Source of the DNA: Flavobacterium macacae
GTDB lineage: Bacteria; Bacteroidota; Bacteroidia; Flavobacteriales; Flavobacteriaceae
Direction of reading: 5' to 3'
Length of the DNA stretch: 64,000 bases
Assembly: GCF_003865365.1 (NCBI RefSeq)
Contig: NZ_RQVR01000012.1
Span: 10,578-74,577 of the forward strand
This document shows, piece by piece, positions 27,106 through 35,686 of this stretch. Under the pieces are notes generated by a model, which saw only the letters and a program-made list of their open reading frames with translations, was not told where the DNA came from and did no database searches. Every line of letters starts with the position of its first letter. Positions within the stretch are counted from its first letter, which is position 1. The position numbers were made by a program, and so were the translations under genes.

Positions 27106-27179
27106 AAGGGAAACGGCAATATTGTAAAATAAATTCGATAAATTTGTGCGATTAACTACAATCTCCCCTTTTGGGGTTA
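27097..27179. repeat. Inverted pair of AACCCC(C)AAAAGGG elements
   Basis: The left arm (27097-27112, AACCCCCAAAAGGGAA) and right arm (27162-27179, TCTCCCCTTTTGGGGTTA) are inverted copies differing by an indel and a few bases. They flank the divergent promoters of the DUF1599 gene and folP. Short elements of this kind are, as I recall, common between genes in Flavobacterium. Confidence 0.65.
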
Positions 27180-27186
27180 GAGGCCA

Positions 27187-28005
27187 ATGAACTGCAACGG
27201 AAAACTTATCGATTTGTCAACACCCAAAGTGATGGGAATTTTAAATATAACGCCTGATTCTTTTTTTGACGGAGGAAAAAATGAGGGTGACCAAGCCATT
27301 ATTGACAAAGTACAAAAAATGCTTTTTGAAGGCGCCACTTTTATTGATATCGGGGCGTATTCTTCAAAACCAAACGCCGAATATGTTTCGGAAACGGAGG
27401 AAATCAAGCGAATTCTTCCGGTGATTGAAATGCTTGTCAAAGTTTTTCCGGAGATTTTAATTTCAATCGATACTTTTAGGAGTGAAGTCGCACGAGTTTC
27501 TATTGAAGCAGGCGCATCAATAATTAACGATATTGCTTCAGGGAATTTAGACGCTAAAATGATGGAAACAGTTGCAAAGTATAATATTCCCTACATTATG
27601 ATGCACATGAAGGGAAATCCGCAAACGATGCAAAATTTCACTGATTATGAAGGTATTATAAAGGAAATGCTTTTTTATTTTTCAGAAAAAGTCAATGAAG
27701 CCCGAAGTTTTGGAATCAATGATTTGATTGTGGATCCCGGTTTTGGATTTGCAAAAACTTTGGAACAAAATTTTGAAGTAATGAACAAATTAGAGTTGTT
27801 TCAAATGCTGGATTTACCCTTGTTATCAGGAATTTCTAGAAAATCGATGATTTATAAGACATTAGGGAATTCTCCGCAGGACGCGTTAAACGGAACGACT
27901 TTTTTAAATACTGTTTCCTTAATGAAAGGTGCCAAGATTTTAAGGGTTCACGATGTGAAAGAAGCGGTGGAATGCGTTATGTTATTTGAGAAATTGAATA
28001 AATAA
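27187..28005 (+). CDS. folP: Dihydropteroate synthase
   Basis: The 272-residue TIM-barrel enzyme has both family signatures: Met-Gly-Ile-Leu-Asn-Ile-Thr-Pro-Asp-Ser-Phe-Phe-Asp-Gly-Gly near 14-28 and Asp-Ile-Gly-Ala-Tyr-Ser-Ser-Lys-Pro near 56-64, plus Asp-Pro-Gly-Phe-Gly-Phe and Leu-Ser-Gly-Ile-Ser-Arg-Lys-Ser for pterin and phosphate binding. It joins p-aminobenzoate to hydroxymethyl-dihydropterin diphosphate in folate synthesis and is the sulfonamide target. It is divergent from the DUF1599 gene. Confidence 0.96.
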   Translation: MNCNGKLIDLSTPKVMGILNITPDSFFDGGKNEGDQAIIDKVQKMLFEGATFIDIGAYSSKPNAEYVSETEEIKRILPVIEMLVKVFPEILISIDTFRSEVARVSIEAGASIINDIASGNLDAKMMETVAKYNIPYIMMHMKGNPQTMQNFTDYEGIIKEMLFYFSEKVNEARSFGINDLIVDPGFGFAKTLEQNFEVMNKLELFQMLDLPLLSGISRKSMIYKTLGNSPQDALNGTTFLNTVSLMKGAKILRVHDVKEAVECVMLFEKLNK

Positions 28006-28024
28006 TTTATTTTATATTTACCAA

Positions 28025-28582
28025 ATGAAAAACAATTATTTTCTCGCTCTTACATTTGTAGCGTTAACTTGTTTTTCACAGCAAGAAAAATATAAAGCTG
28101 AAAAATGTGCCAAGATTTATAAGAATAATTTCACAAAGATTAATTTTGTAAAAAAGGAATCAAATGTAGGTAATGGAACCATTTTGCTGAATGAGATGCG
28201 ATATGAGTGCGTTGCTTCAGCGTCTTCTACTCGAAAAGGCATGTTTGATAAATTCGGAATATGGGATAAAGAAATATATATTACAGGTACTAAACATCCA
28301 ATATTAGTCTGGAGTCAAGTTGATTTATTTTCAGACGGGAGAAAAATAGACGTTTTTGCAAACGGAATTGAGGAATTTAAACATATTTATGCCTCTGTTA
28401 TGGTTTTTGAAAACGGAATTGACTTACTAGCTGAGACTTGTATGGAAAAGGAAAAAATATCAGAATATTTTTCAAATTTAATAAAAAACGAATATCAAGG
28501 GAAAAGTGATTTTTATGAAATTTATTGGAAAAAAGTTGATCCTAAATATTGGGAAACTATCAAATATTTTCATCAGCAATGA
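28025..28582 (+). CDS. Secreted hypothetical protein
   Basis: The 185-residue product has a short signal peptide (MKNNYFLALTFVALTCFSQ) without a good lipobox. The mature part is Lys-rich with many aromatic residues; I recognise no domain. It has 2 Cys near 30 and 63 and a third near 141. The gene starts 19 bases after folP and may be read through from it, but it has no obvious link with folate synthesis. AT content is higher than in folP, which fits a non-core gene. Confidence 0.6.
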   Translation: MKNNYFLALTFVALTCFSQQEKYKAEKCAKIYKNNFTKINFVKKESNVGNGTILLNEMRYECVASASSTRKGMFDKFGIWDKEIYITGTKHPILVWSQVDLFSDGRKIDVFANGIEEFKHIYASVMVFENGIDLLAETCMEKEKISEYFSNLIKNEYQGKSDFYEIYWKKVDPKYWETIKYFHQQ

Positions 28583-28695
28583 TACTTTTTTTTAGTTTAA
28601 GTATGGTTTTGTTACATGCTATATTTTGGCAACATTCCTTATATCTCCGTACTGAATTCCAAAATCTAATTTCGCACTGCTACAATCAAAAATCT

Positions 28696-29169
28696 TTACT
28701 GGTGATGATACGGTTCATTTCTTAAAATGGTAAATCCGCGATATAATTGTTCGATAAAAAACAACCGAACCATTTGGTGCGAAAACGTCATCAACGACAA
28801 CGAGATTTTTCCTTGTGCTTTGGCATAAACGGTTTCTGAAAAACCATAAGGACCTCCGATTACAAAAACCAATGTTTTGACTCCGGAATTCATTTTCTTC
28901 TGCAATTCTTCAGAGAAACCGACGCTTGAAAAATTCTTTCCGTTTTCGTCTAAAAGGATCAATTGGTCTGTTGGCGTGAGTTTTGCCAGGATCAATTCGC
29001 CTTCTTTTTCTTTCTGCTGTGCTTCGGAAAGATTTTTTACATTCTTGATATCGGGAATAATTTCTAAATCAAATTTGATGTAAAACAACAATCGCTTTTG
29101 ATAATCATCAATTAAGGTTTGCAGTGATTTATTGTCGGTTTTGCCAATGGCAATTAATTTAATGTTCAT
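28696..29169 (-). CDS. rlmH: 23S rRNA pseudouridine-1915 N3-methyltransferase RlmH
   Basis: The 157-residue SPOUT methyltransferase shows the family features: Val-Ile-Gly-Gly-Pro-Tyr-Gly-Phe-Ser (SAM knot) near 103-111, Leu-Ser-Leu-Met-Thr-Phe-Ser-His-Gln-Met-Val-Arg, and the C-terminal Tyr-Arg-Gly-Phe-Thr-Ile-Leu-Arg-Asn-Glu-Pro-Tyr-His-His. Length is normal. It modifies helix 69 of 23S rRNA. Single gene, convergent with the secreted hypothetical gene. Confidence 0.97.
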   Translation of the reverse strand: MNIKLIAIGKTDNKSLQTLIDDYQKRLLFYIKFDLEIIPDIKNVKNLSEAQQKEKEGELILAKLTPTDQLILLDENGKNFSSVGFSEELQKKMNSGVKTLVFVIGGPYGFSETVYAKAQGKISLSLMTFSHQMVRLFFIEQLYRGFTILRNEPYHHQ

Positions 29170-29385
29170 CTTTTTAGAGTTGCAAAGTTGCTGAGATGCA
29201 AAGTTACAAAGTTTAAATTAGTGATTTTTACTAAATTTTAAAAGGTTACTATTTTGAAAACTAAAGTATTATGAAAGTTTTGGAAGATATTTTGTAATAG
29301 GTTTTATTCTTAAGATGCTGAAATTTGTAATAAGCATACAGAAACTAGGTTTTCGAAAATTGTAAAATCAATAAATAAAATAGTT

Positions 29386-29817
29386 ATGAAAAGGTATTTA
29401 ATCACGCTTTCCGCATTTTTTGCTTTTGGCGTAATGTCTGCACAAACAGACCCGAAAACAGGAACAACGAGAAGTACCACCACAACAGGTACGACAACAA
29501 AAACACAACAAGATCAGCAACAGAAAAAGGATAAGAAGAAAAAAACAACGACAACGACGGATTCTCAAAAAAGTACAGAAATGAGAAGCACGAGAAGTAA
29601 TAATTCGACCAGTAATCCGAATCAGCCGATTGAACCTGCTTCGACGACAACGGATCCGAATAGTATAAATCTGAATGGAACTGCCAATCCAGGAACGATG
29701 AATCCAAACGGCACCGTGGATCCGAATAGTACGGTTCCGAATCCCACAGGAACTACTCCAGCCGGAACGGGAATGACACCGATTGGAACGGGAACGAATG
29801 TTCCGCCAAAGAATTAG
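29386..29817 (+). CDS. Secreted low-complexity Thr/Asn/Pro-rich protein
   Basis: The 143-residue product has a signal peptide (MKRYLITLSAFFAFGVMSAQ) followed almost only by Thr, Asn, Pro, Gly, Ser, Lys and Gln: a Thr-rich stretch (25-40), a Lys-rich stretch (near 48-55) and a tail with repeated Asp-Pro-Asn-Ser and Asn-Pro-Asn/Thr-Gly-Thr motifs. It is probably disordered and exported. The strong signal peptide, single start and good terminator support a real gene. No function can be given. Confidence 0.65.
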   Translation: MKRYLITLSAFFAFGVMSAQTDPKTGTTRSTTTTGTTTKTQQDQQQKKDKKKKTTTTTDSQKSTEMRSTRSNNSTSNPNQPIEPASTTTDPNSINLNGTANPGTMNPNGTVDPNSTVPNPTGTTPAGTGMTPIGTGTNVPPKN

Positions 29818-29840
29818 AGTTTGAGTTTGTTAGTGGTAAG

Positions 29841-29873
29841 AGCCCCGTCAGTTTTTGATGGGGCTTTTTTTTT
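29841..29873 (+). terminator. Strong intrinsic terminator
   Basis: AGCCCCGTCA / TGATGGGGCT form a 10-bp stem (one G-T pair) with a GTTTT loop, then nine T residues, 23 bases after the low-complexity gene. Confidence 0.88.
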
Positions 29874-29985
29874 GAGAAGTTTTCAAAGTTTTAAAGTTGG
29901 AGAGTTTTTTTTACCAATATGTTTTGCGATGTTTTGCGACTTCGCTGGATCCAGAAGATTACAAAAATGCCGAAAGTTTCTCAAA

Positions 29986-30067
29986 TAGCCCCGATTGGCG
30001 GGAGTAGCCTTTTCTTCCGTTTACGGAGAAAAGCTACTGCAGAAAGCGGGAAATGCGAGAGCTGGAA
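29986..30067 (+). repeat. Flavobacterial intergenic repeat / possible structured RNA, copy 1
   Basis: The element begins TAGCCCCGATTG, has CCTTTT then a hairpin (CTTTTC..TCCG / CGGA.GAAAAG, about 30008-30032), and ends GAAAGCGGGAAATG..AGCTGG. Copy 2 on the other strand at 46391-46536 shares both ends. I recall near-identical elements scattered between genes in Flavobacterium, and the Flavo-1 candidate RNA motif is one possible identity; neither was checked. The 330-base gap between the low-complexity gene and nadC holds a terminator, a possible gene remnant (29912-30007) and this element. Confidence 0.6.
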
Positions 30068-30147
30068 AGGCCTGAAGATTCGCTTCTTAAAAATAACATT
30101 GCTGGTCGGAAAGATTTTGTTATTTTAGCTTCACTTAAAATTTCAAG

Positions 30148-31005
30148 ATGATTTCAGAAGCACAATTTCAGGACGAACTACGATTAATTATAGAAAATGC
30201 TATCCGTGAGGATGTTGGCGACGGCGATCACAGTTCGCTGGCGTGTATTCCGGCGCATGCGGAAGGAAAAGCAAAGCTTTTGGTGAAGGAAGACGGGCTG
30301 ATTGCGGGCGTGGAATTTGCCAAAATGGTGTTTCACTATGTGGATCCTGCTATGAAAATCGAGACGTTTATGGAAGATGGAACTCCAGTAAAATATGGTG
30401 ATGTGGTGTTTCACGTTTCGGGAAAATCGCAGTCGATTTTAAAATCAGAGCGCGTGGTTTTGAACGCGATGCAACGAATGTCGGCGATTGCTACCAAAAC
30501 GAAATTTTTTGCAGATTTGCTAGAAGGAACGAAAACAAAGATTTTAGATACTCGAAAAACGACTCCGGGTATCCGCGCTATTGAAAAGTGGGCGGTGCGA
30601 ATTGGAGGAGGTGAGAACCACCGCTTTGCGCTGTATGATATGGTGATGCTGAAGGACAACCATATTGATTTTGCGGGTGGCATCACGAAAGCGATTGCTA
30701 AAACGACGGATTATCTGAAGGAAAATAATTTAGACTTAAAAATTATTGTGGAAGCCAGAAACTTGGATGAAATCAAGGAAATCTTGAAATCAGATGACAT
30801 TCATAGAATTTTGATTGATAATTTCAATTTTGAAGATACTAAAACTGCTGTGGCGCTGATTGGCGACAAATGCCAAACGGAATCTTCGGGGAATATCAAT
30901 GAAAAAACGATTCGGAAGTATGCTGAATGTGGCGTTGATTATATTTCTTCGGGTGCTTTGACGCACTCGGTTTACAACTTAGATCTAAGCTTAAAAGCCA
31001 TTTAA
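30148..31005 (+). CDS. nadC: Nicotinate-nucleotide pyrophosphorylase (quinolinate PRTase)
   Basis: The 285-residue enzyme has the family residues: Glu-Asp-Val-Gly-Asp-Gly-Asp-His near 19-27, Leu-Asp-Thr-Arg-Lys-Thr-Thr-Pro-Gly-Ile-Arg near 132-142, Gly-Gly-Gly-Glu-Asn-His-Arg, Lys-Asp-Asn-His-Ile, and Glu-Ser-Ser-Gly-Asn-Ile-Asn near the C-terminus. It makes nicotinate mononucleotide from quinolinate and PRPP in de novo NAD synthesis. The yihY-like gene follows after 12 bases. Confidence 0.97.
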   Translation: MISEAQFQDELRLIIENAIREDVGDGDHSSLACIPAHAEGKAKLLVKEDGLIAGVEFAKMVFHYVDPAMKIETFMEDGTPVKYGDVVFHVSGKSQSILKSERVVLNAMQRMSAIATKTKFFADLLEGTKTKILDTRKTTPGIRAIEKWAVRIGGGENHRFALYDMVMLKDNHIDFAGGITKAIAKTTDYLKENNLDLKIIVEARNLDEIKEILKSDDIHRILIDNFNFEDTKTAVALIGDKCQTESSGNINEKTIRKYAECGVDYISSGALTHSVYNLDLSLKAI

Positions 31006-31017
31006 AAGACCCTGAAA

Positions 31018-31941
31018 GTGACGAAAATTATAGAAGACAAGCTCGAGAAAATTCCGGTGATCAGGCCACTGATGCATTTTACGCAGAAGATAAAATTGCC
31101 GTGGCTAGAAGGTTTGTCGTTTTATGATTTGTTAGAACTTTATTTTATCGGGATTGCCAAGGGAGCGTTTTCGTACCGCGCGAGTGCGATTGCGTTTAGC
31201 TTTTTTATGGCGCTTTTTCCGTTTGCGCTGTTTATCTTGAACTTGATTCCTTATATTCCGATTGAGAATTTTCAAGCCGATTTTCTGCAATTTGTGGAGG
31301 AAAGCGTTCCGCCAAATACGTATGATGCGATTGCTAAAATCATTAGCGATATTTTGAATAATTCATACCAAGGATTGCTGTCTTCTGGTTTTCTGCTTTC
31401 GATATTTTTAATGGCGAATGGTGTCAATGCGATTTTGGGCGGTTTTGAAATTTCAAGACATATCACGGTTACCAGAGGTTTTTTTAGGCAGTATGCAGTT
31501 TCGATCGGCATTGCGATGCTGCTCGCCTTGTTGTTAATCATAACGGTTTCAGCTATCGTTGTTTTTGAGTATATCATTCAAACAATGAAAAGCCAAGGTA
31601 TTTTTGATACCATTAATTTGGTTACTATCGGTCGTTTTGTGTTTGTTGGGATTATGATTCTGACAGCCACTTCGATACTTTTTAAATTTGGAACCAAACA
31701 AACCCGACGCAATTCATTCTTCAGCATCGGGTCGATTTTTACTACGGTTTTAATTATACTCACCTCTTTTGTTTTTGGTATTTATGTGGTTCGTTTTGCT
31801 AAATACAATGAGCTTTACGGCTCTATCGGAACACTTTTAATCTTGATGATTTACATCTGGTTGAACTGTATGATTCTGCTTTTAGGCTTTGAATTGAACG
31901 GCGCGATTAATCGATTGAAGAGGAAGAATTTGTTTAATTAA
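31018..31941 (+). CDS. YihY/BrkB family inner-membrane protein
   Basis: The 307-residue protein has about six hydrophobic segments and the family core Ala-Phe-Ser-Tyr-Arg-Ala-Ser-Ala-Ile-Ala-Phe-Ser-Phe-Phe (near 44-57). The start is GTG at 31018. The family was once called ribonuclease BN in error; its true role is unknown. It follows nadC by 12 bases and is probably co-transcribed. Confidence 0.88.
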   Translation: MTKIIEDKLEKIPVIRPLMHFTQKIKLPWLEGLSFYDLLELYFIGIAKGAFSYRASAIAFSFFMALFPFALFILNLIPYIPIENFQADFLQFVEESVPPNTYDAIAKIISDILNNSYQGLLSSGFLLSIFLMANGVNAILGGFEISRHITVTRGFFRQYAVSIGIAMLLALLLIITVSAIVVFEYIIQTMKSQGIFDTINLVTIGRFVFVGIMILTATSILFKFGTKQTRRNSFFSIGSIFTTVLIILTSFVFGIYVVRFAKYNELYGSIGTLLILMIYIWLNCMILLLGFELNGAINRLKRKNLFN

Positions 31942-31970
31942 GTTGGTGAGGCGCTAAGTTTAAAATTGAA

Positions 31971-32001
31971 TTGCTTCATTTCTCTCAATAACTTATCTTT
32001 G
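31971..32001 (+). promoter_or_regulatory. Candidate priA promoter
   Basis: TTG (31971-31973), a 20-base spacer and TATCTTTG (31994-32001), 23 bases before the priA ATG. Confidence 0.55.
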
Positions 32002-32024
32002 TAATTCAATCAATCCATCAAAAA

Positions 32025-34475
32025 ATGTATTTTGTAGAAGTCATTCTTCCTTTGTCGCTTTCCAAAACGTTTACTTACCGGGTTTCTGAGGCGGAATACA
32101 ATTACATTAAAAAAGGAATGCGCATTGCGGTTCCGTTTGGCAAGACCAAGATCTATACGGCTTTGGCGATTGGCCTGCATCAAGACGAACCGACATTATA
32201 CGAAGCTAAAGAAATTCACCAAATTTTAGACGAAATGCCCATTGTGACTGAAATTCAGATCACACATTGGCAATGGATCGCGTCTTACTATATGTGTGCT
32301 ATCGGCGACGTGTATCGGGGCGCGATGCCCTCGGCTTTTTTGTTGGAAACTGAAACCGTGATTTCGAAAAAGCACGACGTTTTTGTTTTGGAAACCGATT
32401 TGTCTGACGAAGAGTTTCTGGTTTACGATGCCCTGCTACAGCAGAGTTCATTGAAGATCCAGGATATCTCTTCGATATTGAATAAAAGGAACGTGTTTCC
32501 GATTATCCAAAAGATGATCGATAAAAACATCTTGGTTTTGGATGAAGAAATCATAGAGGAATACAAGCCGAAATTGGTGAAATACATTCGCTTGAGTTCT
32601 GAATATGATTCCAATGAAGGTTTGGCTTTGCTATTGGAATTGCTTAAAAATGCCAAAAAGCAAAAAGATATCGTGCTGTCATTTTTTCAGTTGAAAGCGC
32701 TTGACAAAAAACCGATTGCTGTGAAACAATTGATTGAAAAATCTGAAACTTCTTCATCGATTTTAAAGGCTTTGGTGGATAAAAATATCTTTGAAGAATA
32801 CCATATTCAGGAAGACCGCGTGTCTTTTGATCAAAATATTAAGGAGAAATACTTGCAGTTGAGTGTTGCCCAGCAAAATGCTTTTGACGGAATTAAAACT
32901 TCTTTTCAAGAGAAAGAAGTGTGTCTTTTGCACGGCGTGACGTCGAGTGGCAAGACTGAAATTTACATCAAATTAATTGAAGACTATATAAAGGAAGGGA
33001 AACAGGTTTTGTATCTCTTGCCAGAAATTGCCCTGACTACACAGTTGGTTGGTCGATTGACTGCTTATTTTGGAAACCAAGTGGCGGTTTTTCATTCAAA
33101 ATATTCCAATAACGAGCGTGTGGAAGTTTGGAAACAAGTTTTAGAGAATTCTCCGAAAGCAAAAATTGTGATTGGGGCGCGTTCGTCATTATTTTTGCCT
33201 TTCCAAGATTTGGGTTTGGTGATTATTGATGAAGAACACGAGCAGACTTTTAAACAACATGATCCAGCTCCGAGATATCACGCTAGGGATTCGGCTATTG
33301 TTTTGGCAAATTCACATCAGTCAAAAGTACTTTTAGGTTCAGCTACGCCAAGTTTGGAGACGTATTTTAATGCTACAAATGATAAATTTGGGTTGGTTGA
33401 AATTACCGAGCGTTTTGGAAATGTGATGATGCCTGAAATTGAACTGGTGGACTTGAAAGACAAGTATTTCCGTAAAAAGATGAAAGGGCATTTTAGCGAC
33501 ACGCTTTTGGAACAAATGGCGGAAGCCTTGTCTTTAGGCGAACAAATTATCTTGTTTCAAAACCGTCGTGGATATTCGCCGGTTTTGGAATGCCTCACGT
33601 GCGGTCACGTTCCGGAATGTCCGCAGTGTGACGTGAGTTTGACCTATCACAAAAATAAAAACCAACTGCGATGCCATTATTGTGGGTATTCGATGGCAAA
33701 GCCTACGAATTGCCATCAATGTTCCAGCGTAGATTTGACCACAAAAGGTTTTGGAACCGAACAAATTGAGATGGAAATCAAAGAATTGTTTCCAGAGAAA
33801 AAAGTAGGCAGAATGGATCAGGACACGACGCGCGGGAAATACGGCTACGAAAAAATAATAGACAGTTTTAAGAATCGGGAGATTGATGTTTTGGTAGGAA
33901 CCCAGATGCTTGCCAAAGGGCTGGATTTTGATAATGTGTCTTTGGTCGGAATCATGAATGCCGATAATATGCTGTACCATCCTGATTTCAGGGCTTTTGA
34001 ACGAAGTTTTCAGATGATGACGCAGGTTTCGGGTAGGGCAGGACGTTCGCAAAAACGTGGGAAAGTGATTATCCAGACGTATAATCCCAATCACAACACG
34101 ATTCAGCAAGTTACTAATAATGACTACATTGGTATGTATAAGGAACAACTGTACGACCGACATATTTTTAAATATCCTCCTTATTATAGGTTGGTTAAAG
34201 TCACCATGAAACACCGCGATTTTGATAAATTGAAAGAAGGCGCATTGTGGCTGTACAAAGTGATGAATCAGCATTTAGATATTCCTGTTTTGGGTCCGGA
34301 AGAACCGGTAATCAGTAGAATCAGAAACGAATACATTCGAACAATTTTAATAAAAATACCAACAAACAAGCCACTTGGAAGCACAAAAAAAACTATCCAA
34401 AAGATATTGAATAGTTTTGAGGCTGTTCCGCAATACCGACCGATTAAGGTGGCGGTAAATGTTGACTTTTATTAG
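32025..34475 (+). CDS. priA: Primosomal replication protein N' (PriA helicase)
   Basis: The 816-residue protein has the PriA N-terminal 3'-DNA-binding domain (1-105), a helicase core with Walker A His-Gly-Val-Thr-Ser-Ser-Gly-Lys-Thr-Glu near 305-314 and Asp-Glu-Glu-His, and eight zinc-binding Cys in four Cys-x-x-Cys pairs (about 523-567), then helicase motifs V-VI (Gln-Val-Ser-Gly-Arg-Ala-Gly-Arg). It restarts stalled replication forks by loading DnaB. The C-terminal end overlaps the convergent LytTR regulator gene by 4 bases. An antisense frame of 246 codons inside it is a shadow. Confidence 0.97.
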   Translation: MYFVEVILPLSLSKTFTYRVSEAEYNYIKKGMRIAVPFGKTKIYTALAIGLHQDEPTLYEAKEIHQILDEMPIVTEIQITHWQWIASYYMCAIGDVYRGAMPSAFLLETETVISKKHDVFVLETDLSDEEFLVYDALLQQSSLKIQDISSILNKRNVFPIIQKMIDKNILVLDEEIIEEYKPKLVKYIRLSSEYDSNEGLALLLELLKNAKKQKDIVLSFFQLKALDKKPIAVKQLIEKSETSSSILKALVDKNIFEEYHIQEDRVSFDQNIKEKYLQLSVAQQNAFDGIKTSFQEKEVCLLHGVTSSGKTEIYIKLIEDYIKEGKQVLYLLPEIALTTQLVGRLTAYFGNQVAVFHSKYSNNERVEVWKQVLENSPKAKIVIGARSSLFLPFQDLGLVIIDEEHEQTFKQHDPAPRYHARDSAIVLANSHQSKVLLGSATPSLETYFNATNDKFGLVEITERFGNVMMPEIELVDLKDKYFRKKMKGHFSDTLLEQMAEALSLGEQIILFQNRRGYSPVLECLTCGHVPECPQCDVSLTYHKNKNQLRCHYCGYSMAKPTNCHQCSSVDLTTKGFGTEQIEMEIKELFPEKKVGRMDQDTTRGKYGYEKIIDSFKNREIDVLVGTQMLAKGLDFDNVSLVGIMNADNMLYHPDFRAFERSFQMMTQVSGRAGRSQKRGKVIIQTYNPNHNTIQQVTNNDYIGMYKEQLYDRHIFKYPPYYRLVKVTMKHRDFDKLKEGALWLYKVMNQHLDIPVLGPEEPVISRIRNEYIRTILIKIPTNKPLGSTKKTIQKILNSFEAVPQYRPIKVAVNVDFY

Positions 34476-35167
34476 ACAGAAGCTAAAGCTTTCACCAAGT
34501 CTTCTTTTTTATTTCTGCTCAATGGAATTTTTGTCACACCAATTTCGGCAAATTTACTGTTGAATTTATCAACTTTGTCAATATTGATGATGAATGATTT
34601 GTGGACGCGGATAAAACGTTCTTTCGATAATTCGCTTTCAAAAGATTTCATCGTGGACAATACCAAGTGGTTTTCGTCTTCAGTAACTACTTTAACGTAG
34701 TCACCATAAGCTTCGATCCATTTGATTTTTGAAGTGAAAATTTTTAATTTTTTTAAGTTGCTTTTAATGAAAATATGTTCGCTGTCTTCATCAATATTTT
34801 CTTTACGAAGCACATATAAATCCATTGCTCTTTTCACGGCAGCACTGAAACGCTGTGGCGAAATGGGTTTCTGGAGGTAATCAGTTGCGTCATAGTCAAA
34901 CGCTTTTACAGCATATTCGGCTTTTGATGTAATGAAGATAATTTGAGGTTTTATTTTTAAACCGTCTAATAAATCAAAACCATTAATTACAGGCATTTCA
35001 ATATCTAAAAAGATAAGGTCCACTTCTTTGTTTGTCAAACAATTTTTGGTTTCAATAGCATTTGAAAAATCACCTACCAAATTAAGGTTTTGGTGATTAG
35101 TTACCAGCTTAGTCACAGTCATCCGCTGAATGGCACTGTCATCTACAACGACACAATTCAATTTCAT
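34472..35167 (-). CDS. LytTR-family response regulator
   Basis: The 231-residue protein has a receiver domain (1-118; acceptor Asp55 in Leu-Ile-Phe-Leu-Asp-Ile-Glu-Met-Pro, acidic pair Asp9-Asp10, Lys101 region Leu-Gln-Lys-Pro-Ile) and a LytTR DNA-binding domain (about 130-231, Phe-Ile-Arg-Val-His-Lys-Ser-Phe-Ile-Ile-Asn). The usual partner is a LytS/YehU-type histidine kinase; none is adjacent, so it is an orphan here. Its gene is divergent from the rpsF operon, and its end overlaps priA. Targets are unknown. Confidence 0.92.
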   Translation of the reverse strand: MKLNCVVVDDSAIQRMTVTKLVTNHQNLNLVGDFSNAIETKNCLTNKEVDLIFLDIEMPVINGFDLLDGLKIKPQIIFITSKAEYAVKAFDYDATDYLQKPISPQRFSAAVKRAMDLYVLRKENIDEDSEHIFIKSNLKKLKIFTSKIKWIEAYGDYVKVVTEDENHLVLSTMKSFESELSKERFIRVHKSFIINIDKVDKFNSKFAEIGVTKIPLSRNKKEDLVKALASV

Positions 35168-35276
35168 AATAATATAGGATTTTTAGATTGGGCACGATAA
35201 ATGTAAAATAATTTTCAATACTAAAACAATTTCTCATGTGTTTTTTTGCAATTCATCGAATATAGTTGGAATTTGC

Positions 35277-35306
35277 TTGCATACTTAAATTAAATGATTA
35301 CTTTTG
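35277..35306 (+). promoter_or_regulatory. rpsF-rpsR-rplI promoter
   Basis: TTG (35277-35279), 19 bases, TACTTTTG (35299-35306): an exact fit to the flavobacterial consensus, 33 bases before rpsF. Confidence 0.65.
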
Positions 35307-35339
35307 CACCCAATTTTATAACAAATAAAATATACAATT

Positions 35340-35681
35340 ATGAATCATTATGAGACTGTTTTCATCTTGAATCCCGTTTTATCTGAAGTACAGGTAAAGG
35401 AAACAGTAAGCAAATTCGAAGATTTTCTTACTTCTAGAGGAGCCGAGATGGTATCAAAAGAGGATTGGGGCCTAAAAAAAATGGCTTATGAAATCCAACA
35501 CAAAAAAAGTGGTTTTTACCATTTATTTGAATTCAAAGTAGCACCAGAAGTTTTGGTTGCATTTGAAACTGAATTCAGACGTGACGAAAGAATTATGCGT
35601 TTCTTGACTGTAGCTCTTGACAAACACGCAATTTCTTGGGCAGAAAGAAGAAGAGTTAAACTAAAAGCAGCTAAAGCGTAA
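35340..35681 (+). CDS. rpsF: 30S ribosomal protein S6
   Basis: The 113-residue protein has the S6 start ([14 protein letters not shown]), [10 protein letters not shown] and [11 protein letters not shown]. S6 binds S18 on the 30S platform. First gene of the conserved rpsF-rpsR-rplI operon. Confidence 0.98.
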   Translation: MNHYETVFILNPVLSEVQVKETVSKFEDFLTSRGAEMVSKEDWGLKKMAYEIQHKKSGFYHLFEFKVAPEVLVAFETEFRRDERIMRFLTVALDKHAISWAERRRVKLKAAKA

Positions 35682-35686
35682 TTATT

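Noticed and set aside
29402..29707. 101-codon minus-strand frame opposite the Thr-rich gene
   Set aside because: Shadow of low-complexity DNA; the plus-strand gene has a real signal peptide and terminator.
29919..30128. 69-codon frame before nadC
   Set aside because: It runs through the TAGCCC repeat element and ends at the nadC leader; composition (many Arg, Lys, Ser) is not protein-like.
33534..34274. 246-codon open frame on the minus strand inside priA
   Set aside because: priA is complete with all motifs on the plus strand; the antisense frame is a compositional shadow without signal, start region or family features.
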